Shown piece after piece: positions 8,399-15,240 of a stretch of DNA of 21,349 nt. The DNA is from CAZUWH01 sp964624075. Lineage in GTDB: Bacteria; Pseudomonadota; Alphaproteobacteria; Rhodospirillales; Rhodospirillaceae. Numbering within the stretch: position 1 is the stretch's first letter; each line of letters starts with the position of its first letter. Below the pieces are notes generated by a model. The model saw nothing but the letters and a program-made list of their open reading frames with translations. It did no database searches and was not told where the DNA came from. The stretch spans positions 1-21,349 of the forward strand of contig CAZUWH010000031.1 of NCBI GenBank assembly GCA_964624075.1, in the 5' to 3' direction. The translations under genes and the position numbers were made by a program.

Positions 8399-9209
8399 TC
8401 AGACAGTGTGTGCACCCGCATCATCGCTTCCCCTGTAAAAGGCGATCGGCGATGGCCTGCGGATCGGTGGCAGGAGGCGCAAAGGGGTGAGACGGGCGCC
8501 ACCCTTGGTGAGAGCAACGTCCAGGAACGCCCCCGTTCCCACCGCTCTGCCCAGAACCTTGCCACCGGTGAGACTCACGGTAGAAACATGAATGGCAACA
8601 ATACGAAAGCCACCCTCGTGCCAGACGAAAGTGGGAGAGCCTGAATCACCATGAACGGCGTCGCAATCATGCAGAAGCTGGCCGGCGGCTTCAATGCCGT
8701 GGAAGCGGCACCCCAGACGAGCCATGGGAACATGCCGCCGGTCCTGGCTATAGCCGGCCCGAAAGAAACGCCAGCTCCGAACGGTTTCCAGCTCGGCAGC
8801 GCGCCCCACCCTCGAAACGAGGAGCAACGGGAAAGGATCGGGCTGTCCCATGCGCCAGATAGTCGCCCCGATGATATCCGGCGACAAAATGCCGAGATTC
8901 GGCTGGGATCCAGCGCCGGGTCTTGTGGCTCCACAGGCAATGGGCGGCGGTAAGTACGAGGTTCGGATCGATCAATGCCCCCGAACAATAGGCTCCCAGA
9001 CTGTTATTGAGGCAGCCGATGGCGCTCCACGGATACATCCGGGCATCAACGACAAGGCGATCGTCGCTTCCCTTGTTGATCCCTTTAAGCCGGATCTCAT
9101 CGGCACTGACCGCAGAGACCAGGATCCACAAGCCCGCAACCATTCCCCCGGCGAGCCGGAAGCCGGAGACTCCGCCGACGCCTGGTCGTGGCAGCTTCGC
9201 GCGCGGCAT
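8399..9209 (-). pseudogene. Secreted trypsin-like serine protease (S1 family), broken
   Basis: The N-terminal part has a hydrophobic signal sequence (GGMVAGLWILVSAVSA) and then YPWSAIGCLNN, CSGALIDPNLVLTAAHCLW with the catalytic His, and FVAGYHRGDYLAHG. After a frame change around 8880-8750 the C-terminal part continues with AGYSQDRRHVPMARLGC and CDAVHGDSGSPTFVW, containing the catalytic Ser, followed by FRIVAIHVST. The stretch between them, which should carry the catalytic Asp, is too short and holds no recognisable D-W/I-A-L segment, so there seems to be a deletion as well as the frameshift. The start codon ATG at 9209-9207 overlaps the stop of the upstream relic (TGATG), indicating that the two genes were once coupled. 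The intact protein would have been exported to the periplasm or beyond. Confidence 0.85.
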
Positions 9210-10570
9210 CACAAGCCGACCGAGAAGCCCTTGCGATTCAGGAATGGAATCAGGTGACTGTCGAACAGATCAGAGCCGTTCAAGATGGCGGCAATATCGG
9301 TATTGGGCTTGATGGAGCTGCGCTTCTTCATCACCAGCAGATCCTTCACCAGGCCTCGGAAGGCGGTAATTCCCTGAGTCGTCGGCAGAAACTGTTCGAA
9401 AAACATGCGCCCCAGCCCTTTCTTGGTCCACAAGCCTTCCAGGATTCCCAGAGCTTCACGGAACGAAACGGGAGTCTGCCCCTCCGCCCCGTTGTCGACA
9501 TCCGTGCATCCTGAACCTCAGAAGTCATGTAGGGAAGATAGCGTTTAACGAACAGGCGGAATTCCTCCACCCGGTCGGAACGTTCGGTTTTGCGTTCGAG
9601 CGTGCGCAGATACGTGACAAGCATGCGCACGGCATCCAGCAGCTCGGACGGCTGCTCCATGAGCAGGCCAAAGTCGTGTCCCAGGATGTTGCGGACGATT
9701 CCGATATCCGTTTCATGGACCTTGTGGGCCAGCTTGGGACCGCCGCGACGGGTGGTTTCCTCGTTGGCCTTGTCAGTCACATCACGGAAGGTCCGTCGTC
9801 CCGGCGCACGGACCGTCCCCGGCCCTTTTAGGACGAGAAAGTAGTTGCCAATGTCGCGGACCTGTTCATAGCAGGTCAGGGACTCGGCAATAGCCAGCAG
9901 AAACTCAGGCGTCTAGCCGGCGATACCGGGACTGCGCCCGCCCAAGGATTCCATGAGCCCGCGTACGTGGAAACTTTGCAACCGGGTCACGGTCTCCAGG
10001 CGCGGCTGGTTCTCGGGATAAAGCAGTTCCTTAAAGCGATCCCCCAATCCCTTCTGCAACATGACCACCGCCGTCTGTTCTACCGCAGAGAGCAGACGCT
10101 GACGTGGCAACACGGAAGGCTCATTCAACATGCCTTTGGCATTGAACCTGACCTTGGGATGACAACGAAGGATCAGCCGGGCCGCTCGGTACAAGAAAAA
10201 CCGTTCAGCCGCCTGAACTGTCATGCCACAGCAGCCGGGGGAAACGGTCGAACTGTCACTCGTAATAGAAGTACGTTTTCCGCCTGTCCGCAACTCGATG
10301 CTGCCTGCCTCGTAGGCGGCCCAGAACACTGTCAAGGCCCGTTCGATGGCATGATCATCTCCATAAGCCTGACCGAACTTCCGGCCGGCCAGCAATGGCA
10401 GGGGGGGCAGGCATGGTGGCTTTTCCCAGGGCTCGCAAGGTGGGGAAGAGACGGCGCGCGACCCGTAGAAGACGCTTCTGGCGTTGCTCACGAAGGCCCA
10501 GGGCGAATCGCCGCACGGGATGGGCGAGCCTGCTGCGGCAAGCGCCGCAGCAACGCTCCATCACCGCCAC
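9209..10570 (-). pseudogene. Large protein of unknown family, broken into several frames
   Basis: I do not recognise the family. At least four pieces can be chained. From 10570 comes a basic stretch (LREQRQKRLLRVARRLFPTL). After a shift at a seven-base G tract (10401-10407) the frame gives GRKFGQAYGDDHAIERALTV and continues to a TAG at 9913-9915. Across that stop the same frame goes on with FLLAIAESLTCYEQVRDIGN, ILGHDFGLLMEQPSELLDAV and RVEEFRLFVKRYLPYM. A further shift near 9500 leads to SFREALGILEGLW and VKDLLVMKKRSSIKPNTDIA, ending at 9209. The product would be cytosolic, mostly helical, about 450 residues, with no membrane segment or known catalytic motif visible. Its stop overlapped the start of the protease gene. 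The true N-terminus is uncertain and may lie right of a second G7 tract at 10597-10603. Confidence 0.65.
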
Positions 10571-10765
10571 GGTCGTCTCTTCTGACCTCAGTCATTGGGG
10601 GGGTTGACGATCACCATCTCTTGAGATTGCATGAGATCGTGTACAGCTTGCGGGATAAGACTTGCAAAATCAAGCACGTTGTCAGTATTCCGCGAGATTC
10701 CGCAAGATGGATACCAGGAATCCAGGTACGATGAACAGAGTAGGACCCGTTTCAGGGAGGATGCC

Positions 10766-11375
10766 ATGCCTACCATTCTCATCACCGGGGCCAATCGCGG
10801 CATCGGTCTCGAATTCGCCCGTCAGTACAGCGCGGATGGCTGGCGAGTGATTGCCCCATCTGCCGCCACCCTGACGATGCGCATGCCCTTGCAAAACTAC
10901 CGGTCACGGCGCAATCCCTCGACATGGCCGCCATCGAGTCCTTCCCGGCCTTTGCCGCCGCTCTGCAGGGACAGCCGATCGATCTCCTGCTCAACAACGC
11001 CGGCCTGCACGAAATGGAGGATCGCCACGGAGGCGCTGCTCGATAATCTGGCCAGAGCCGAGCGGCCGGTGGTCGGGAATGCCTCCAGCAAGATGGGAAG
11101 CATGGCTAACAACACCTCAGGCGGCGTGTACATTTATCGTTCGGTCAAGGCTGCCCCTCAATGCCGTCAGCAAAAGTCTGGCCGTGGATCTGCGGCAACG
11201 GAAGATTATTGTCGTCGCCCTGCATCCGGGGCAGGTAAAGACCGACATGGGAGGGCCCGATGCTCTGACCATCACCGACGTCAGCGTGGCAGGTTTGCGC
11301 CGCGTCATTGCTGGCTTGACGCCCGCCGATAGCGGCCGTTTTCTGGCCTTCGACGGCCGCGATGTCCCGTGGTAA
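10766..11375 (+). pseudogene. Short-chain dehydrogenase/reductase (SDR), broken
   Basis: The start ATG at 10766 follows a GGGAGG and gives MPTILITGANRGIGLEFARQ, the TGxxxGIG dinucleotide-binding motif of classical SDRs. The frame is lost near 10860; the next part survives elsewhere as DMAAIESFPAFAAALQG and IDLLLNNAG. About 45 residues that normally follow NNAG are missing. Then come NASSKMGSM and YIYRSVKA, which holds the YxxxK catalytic pair, but an extra C near 11156 shifts the frame again into NAVSKSLAVDLRQ, HPGQVKTDMGG and a natural C-terminus ending in VPW at 11375. The intact enzyme would have been a roughly 220-230 residue NAD(P)-dependent oxidoreductase of unknown substrate. It precedes the intact YciI gene by 17 bases. 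Confidence 0.88.
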
Positions 11376-11392
11376 GGGAAGGAGAGGCGCGT

Positions 11393-11677
11393 ATGTTGTT
11401 TGCTATCCATTGCCTTGACAAACCCGACCATCAGGCAGTGCGGCTGACGCATCGGCCGGCTCACGTTGCCTACATGATGGAATTCCGGGACAAACTGGTC
11501 CTACTGGGGCCACTCCTAACCACTGACAGAACCGGCATGGTGGGCAGCCTGATTGTGATCGACCTACCGGATCTGGCCGCTGTCGAAACCTTTCTGGCTG
11601 GTGATCCTTATAGTCGGGCTGGCCTGTTTGAAAGTGTGGTGGTACACCCGTTCAGGAAGGTGCTGCCAGACAGATGA
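11393..11677 (+). CDS. YciI family protein
   Basis: A 94-residue protein starts at the ATG at 11393, with GGGAAGGAGAGG just before it. An upstream GTG at 11369 overlaps the SDR remnant and is unlikely. MLFAIHCLDKPDHQAVRLTH, RPAHVAYMMEF and DPYSRAGLFESVVVHPFRKV match the ferredoxin-like YciI/YCII fold. Members form dimers with a conserved His and Asp in a pocket and are thought to be small enzymes or binding proteins; the substrate here is unknown. In alphaproteobacteria this gene is often followed by an EVE-domain gene, as it is here. Confidence 0.9.
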   Translation: MLFAIHCLDKPDHQAVRLTHRPAHVAYMMEFRDKLVLLGPLLTTDRTGMVGSLIVIDLPDLAAVETFLAGDPYSRAGLFESVVVHPFRKVLPDR

Positions 11678-11813
11678 TCGCCTGCCCAGGCCCGGAAGAT
11701 TCGCAAGAGGATGTGGGAAAAGCCATCCCCGTGGTCATGGCGTTTGCAGCGTTTCTCTTCTTCTTGCCCGGCCCGATTCAGACGGCAAGGTGGTGGTAGA
11801 GAAAGGTGACGAC

Positions 11814-12284
11814 GTGTCGGCTTATTGGTTGGTGAAGTCGGAACCGTCAACGTGGTCATGGCAGGACCACCTGGCCAAGGGGGTTGAACTATGGAACGGT
11901 GTACGCAATCCTCAAGCCACCCGCTTTCTGAAAGCCATGCAACGGGGTGATTGGGCCTTCTTCTATCATTCTGGGCAGAAACGGCAGATCATGGGCATTC
12001 TTGAAGTCGTATCTCCCTACGTGCCCGATCCGATTGACCGGCGTTTCGGCATGGTGGACATGTGCGCCGTCTCTGCCTTGCCCCAGCCCGTGACTCTTGC
12101 AGCAATCAAGGCTGAGCCGCGGCTTGTTCATCTGGCTCTCGTCAGGCAGCCACGCCTGTCGGTCATGTCTGTGGACGCCGCAGCCTGGCGTTTGCTCTGC
12201 ATTCTGGGTGGCATGTCGTCTCCCTTCGAGGCAGACTCTGAACCGGAAATGCCCTGGAAAGAAGTAATACCCTGTGGCCTATAG
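11814..12284 (+). CDS. EVE domain protein
   Basis: I place the start at the GTG at 11814, behind AAAGGTGA. It gives VSAYWLVKSEPSTWSWQDHL, the usual opening of EVE proteins, and a length of 156 residues. The open frame runs further left, but that part overlaps YciI in another frame. Further family marks are LWNGVRNPQATRFL, GDWAFFYHSG, FGMVDMCAV and HLALVRQPRLSV. EVE is a PUA-like fold whose aromatic cage binds modified bases in DNA or RNA; the cellular target in bacteria is mostly unknown. The C-terminus carries about 25 residues beyond the core (from SSPFEADSE), slightly longer than usual. It ends 57 bases before acs and probably shares a transcript with it. Confidence 0.88.
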   Translation: MSAYWLVKSEPSTWSWQDHLAKGVELWNGVRNPQATRFLKAMQRGDWAFFYHSGQKRQIMGILEVVSPYVPDPIDRRFGMVDMCAVSALPQPVTLAAIKAEPRLVHLALVRQPRLSVMSVDAAAWRLLCILGGMSSPFEADSEPEMPWKEVIPCGL

Positions 12285-12341
12285 GGGATAGGCCAGGCTT
12301 ACAACCTTCAAGACATAAACTTGATGAGGAGGCCAACATAC

Positions 12342-14285
12342 ATGGGCGAACAAATCTTTGAAGTGCCTCAAGAAGTTGCAGATACGGCCTGGATCGATAA
12401 TGCAAAATACCTTGAAATGTACAGACGGTCGATCGAAAATCCGGAAGACTTCTGGGCCGAACAGGGACGGCGCCTTGACTGGATCCAACCCTACAGGAAG
12501 ATCAGGGATGTCAGCCTGACGGGCCCCGATGTTCATATCCGATGGTTTCACGATGGGACCCTGAACGCTTCAGCTAACTGCCTGGATCGTCATCTGGCCA
12601 GGCGGGCCAGACAGGCCGCCATTCTCTGGGAAGGTGACGACCCCGGTAAATCCGTTACTATCACCTACCAGGATCTGTACGAGCGGGTGTGCCGCCTTGC
12701 CAATGTCATGAAGGCTATGGGCGTGCAAAAAGGGGATCGGGTGGCTATCTACCTGCCCATGATTCCCGAAACGGCAGTCGCGATGCTGGCTTGCGCCCGA
12801 ATCGGAGCCGTGCATTCGGTGGTATTCGGCGGGTTCTCGCCCGATTCACTGGCCGGTCGCATTCAGGACTGCGGGGCGGTGATGTTGCTTACCGCCGATG
12901 AAGGTCTGCGCGGCGGGCGTCCGGTGCCTCTCAAGACCAATGTCGATCAGGCCCTGGCCACCTGCCCTTCCGTACGGAACGTGATCGTGGTCAGACGGAC
13001 CGGTACGCCCGTTCCCATGCGAGAAGGACGCGACCACTGGTACCACACGGTCACTCAGGGGCAAGGCCTAACTTGTCCGCCCGAGGAGATGGGGGCAGAG
13101 GATCCGCTGTTCATTCTCTATACGTCGGGTTCGACCGGCAAACCCAAGGGCGTGCTGCACACGACCGGCGGTTATATGGTTTATGTGTCGATGACCCACC
13201 AATACGTTTTCGACTATCACGATGGCGACATCTATTGGTGCACGGCGGACGTCGGCTGGGTTACGGGTCACAGCTATATCGTTTATGGACCACTGGCTAA
13301 TGGCGCCACCACCCTGATGTTCGAAGGCGTGCTCAACTACCCGTCGTTTTCCCGGTTCTGGGAAGTCATCGACAAGCACAACGTCACCATCTTCTACACC
13401 GCTCCCACCGCCATCCGTGCCCTAATGCGTGAAGGCGGTGCGCCGGTCAGCAAGACGTCCCGGCGCACCTTGCGGCTGCTCGGTTCGGTAGGAGAGCCCA
13501 TCAATCCCGAGGCATGGCTGTGGTATTATAGAGTGGTTGGCGGGGCCCGCTGTCCGATCGTGGACACCTGGTGGCAGACAGAAACCGGTGGGATCCTGAT
13601 CACGCCGCTGCCTGGGGCGACGGCCCTGAAGCCAGGGTCGGCGACGCGGCCATTCTTCGGGGTCAAACCCGTGGTGATGGACAGCGCCGGGCGGGTTCTG
13701 GAAGGTCCCGCCGAAGGCAATCTGTGCCTTGGTGAGGCATGGCCTGGCATGATACGGACCGTATTCGGTGACCATCAGCGTTTTGTGGAGACCTATTTCT
13801 CGGCCTATCCCGGTCTGTACTTCACCGGAGACGGCGTACGGCGCGACGCGGATGGCTACTACTGGATCACCGGCCGCGTCGATGACGTGATCAACGTTTC
13901 CGGACACCGGCTCGGCACGGCAGAAGTCGAAAGTGCTCTTGTAGCCCACGCCAAGGTGGCCGAAGCGGCCGTCGTGGGCTATCCGCATGATCTCAAAGGC
14001 CAGGGTATCTATGCCTATGTGACCCTGGTGGCCGGTGAGGAACCGAGTGAGGCCTTGCGAGGGGAGCTAGTGGATTGGGTCCGCAAAGAGATCGGCCCCA
14101 TCGCCACGCCGGATGTAATCCAGTGGGCACCGGGCTTGCCGAAAACCCGCTCCGGCAAAATCATGCGCCGGATCTTGCGCAAGATTGCCGCAAACGAAAC
14201 CGACCAGCTTGGCGATACCTCGACTCTCGCCGACCCTGCCGTGGTAGGCGACTTGATCGGCAACAGCCCCCATCACCGGAAATAG
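12342..14285 (+). CDS. acs: Acetyl-CoA synthetase, AMP-forming
   Basis: An intact 647-residue enzyme starts at the ATG at 12342 after a strong GAGGAGG; a TTG at 12321 is upstream of that site and unlikely. It activates acetate to acetyl-CoA through acetyl-AMP. Motifs in order are the P-loop YTSGSTGKPKGVLH near residue 260, GSVGEPINPEAW, DTWWQTETGG near 408 (the second Trp sets the small acetate pocket), TGDGVRRDADGYYWITGR near 496 and KTRSGKIMRRILRKI. In the last one, the Lys near 606 is the conserved residue that many bacteria acetylate to switch the enzyme off. The final stop, TAG at 14283-14285, is the first three bases of a repeat described below. The neighbouring shc gene is convergent. 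Confidence 0.95.
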   Translation: MGEQIFEVPQEVADTAWIDNAKYLEMYRRSIENPEDFWAEQGRRLDWIQPYRKIRDVSLTGPDVHIRWFHDGTLNASANCLDRHLARRARQAAILWEGDDPGKSVTITYQDLYERVCRLANVMKAMGVQKGDRVAIYLPMIPETAVAMLACARIGAVHSVVFGGFSPDSLAGRIQDCGAVMLLTADEGLRGGRPVPLKTNVDQALATCPSVRNVIVVRRTGTPVPMREGRDHWYHTVTQGQGLTCPPEEMGAEDPLFILYTSGSTGKPKGVLHTTGGYMVYVSMTHQYVFDYHDGDIYWCTADVGWVTGHSYIVYGPLANGATTLMFEGVLNYPSFSRFWEVIDKHNVTIFYTAPTAIRALMREGGAPVSKTSRRTLRLLGSVGEPINPEAWLWYYRVVGGARCPIVDTWWQTETGGILITPLPGATALKPGSATRPFFGVKPVVMDSAGRVLEGPAEGNLCLGEAWPGMIRTVFGDHQRFVETYFSAYPGLYFTGDGVRRDADGYYWITGRVDDVINVSGHRLGTAEVESALVAHAKVAEAAVVGYPHDLKGQGIYAYVTLVAGEEPSEALRGELVDWVRKEIGPIATPDVIQWAPGLPKTRSGKIMRRILRKIAANETDQLGDTSTLADPAVVGDLIGNSPHHRK

Positions 14286-14400
14286 AGCGGGATGCAATCA
14301 GGTCGGATCCCTTTCCTTGGGAGCGCGGGGCTCTTCCGCGAAGGGGTGGGCGGGGATGCCTGCCCTCTTCCTGAGGTTGATCTGGAATCATCCTGCTCTA
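14283..14400. repeat. MITE-like 118-base segment with TA-flanked inverted ends
   Basis: The left end reads TAGAGCGGGATG and the right end CATCCTGCTCTA, whose complement TAGAGCAGGATG matches at 11 of 12 bases. Both outermost dinucleotides are TA, as in IS630/Tc1-mariner type elements and their miniature derivatives, which duplicate a TA target. It contains no coding capacity. The left TAG is the stop codon of acs. The interpretation as a mobile miniature element is inference. Confidence 0.5.
14348..14372 (+). terminator. Possible weak terminator after acs
   Basis: GGGCGGG and CCTGCCC at 14348-14365 can form a seven-pair stem with one G-U pair and a short loop. It is followed by the pyrimidine-rich TCTTCCT rather than a true T run. 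It lies about 60 bases after the acs stop, inside the first repeat segment. The call is tentative because the tail is poor. Confidence 0.35.
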
Positions 14401-14417
14401 GAGCAGGATGATTCCAG
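14382..14417. repeat. Perfect 36-base palindrome centred on CTAG
   Basis: The two halves (CTGGAATCATCCTGCTCT and AGAGCAGGATGATTCCAG) are exact complements. The palindrome arises where the right end of the 118-base segment abuts the left end of the next repeat-bounded segment, sharing the central TA. As RNA it would form a long perfect hairpin between the convergent acs and shc genes and could stop transcription from either side, although no T run follows. Confidence 0.85.
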
Positions 14418-14499
14418 CAAGCTAGCGTAAGACCAGTACTATTCATCTATAAATTGTGATATCCTTTGAGATATAGATTCTTAGTAACAGCCTGTCGGT

Positions 14500-14960
14500 T
14501 CTGAATCACCATGCATCAGTCCACGGACTGCGCAGTGAGCCATCAGCAGGCCGTGGAATTCCTGGTGGACCTGGCGTCTTTGCTGCGCAGGACGATCCTG
14601 AGCCCCACGCAGAGGGGTTTTCAGTTCATCTAGAGCCGTCTCGATTTCACAGCACTCGTGATAGAGAGCCGCCAGTTCTTTGGCCAGTGCCTTCTCCTGA
14701 TCCAGAACAGTAGTGACGAGACAATAGAGCGGCTCGGCGCCATCGATCCCCTCCGAGCCGGTAGCCGAATGATCCGTACGACGACACCGTTCGTCTTGTG
14801 CCGGCGGTCGCGATCCGAGAGATGGATGCGGCTCAGGGACGAACCGTCCGGCAGCACGGTTTCGCGGGAAAGACGGGCATTCTTCTTGATCTGCCAGATG
14901 CTGGCCTTGCCGTTATCGGCCAGGACAGATCAGACCGTTTCCAGCGGAAATGTTCGCGTT
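14500..14960 (-). pseudogene. IS4-type transposase relic, C-terminal part
   Basis: Read leftward, fragments in more than one frame give ADNGKASIWQIKKNARLSRE, TVLPDGSSLSRIHLSDRDRR, HKTNGVVVRII, then LYCLVTTVLD, LAALYHECCEIETALDELKT and HQEFHGLLMAHCAVRGLMH. This order is that of the C-terminal half of IS4-family DDE transposases. Their signature near the last catalytic residue is Y-x2-R-x3-E; here it reads YHECCEIE, so the Arg is replaced by Cys. Frameshifts near 14600 and 14760 and the missing N-terminal half show a dead remnant. It lies within the 840-base segment bounded by the inverted repeats, but IS4 elements do not normally duplicate TA, so the two may be unrelated. Confidence 0.8.
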
Positions 14961-15223
14961 ATTACGCCAAGACTGATATAGTATCGCGATACGTGTGCCT
15001 TATGGAAGGCTTGGAACCGTGTGCCACATGGATAATCCCCCTACCCATTTCTTGGCCGGGGGGTGCCACGCCCAAGCCGTTAAATGAACAGCATTGGGCG
15101 TAAGACGAAAAGAAGGATGGCCCCTCCCTGGGGGTGTTCGTTCTGGTTTGTGGCCAGTGGCTGGTAGCTAGTGATTGGCAACCAACCACTGACTACTCTC
15201 ATGACGAAGAGATATGATCCGAA

Positions 15224-15240
15224 AATCATCCCGCTCTAGA
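15224..15240. repeat. Third copy of the inverted end repeat, overlapping the shc stop
   Basis: AATCATCCCGCTCTAGA matches the left half of the palindrome (14386-14402) at 16 of 17 bases. It is an inverted match to the right half of the palindrome, so 14399-15238 is an 840-base segment bounded by TAGAGCRGGATG inverted ends. The minus-strand TAG in it, 15238-15236, is the stop codon of shc. Confidence 0.75.

Noticed and set aside
14382..14417. The long palindrome as a standard rho-independent terminator
   Set aside because: There is no T run after the stem on either strand, and its halves recur as ends of flanking repeat segments, so a repeat junction explains it better.
14981..14992. Twelve-base palindrome GTATCGCGATAC as a regulator site
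   Set aside because: It sits inside the decayed segment next to the transposase relic with no intact gene downstream; chance is sufficient.
14962..15189. A 75-codon minus-strand frame between the transposase relic and shc
   Set aside because: No family resemblance, no ribosome-binding site, and it overlaps the transposase relic and repeat-bounded segment.
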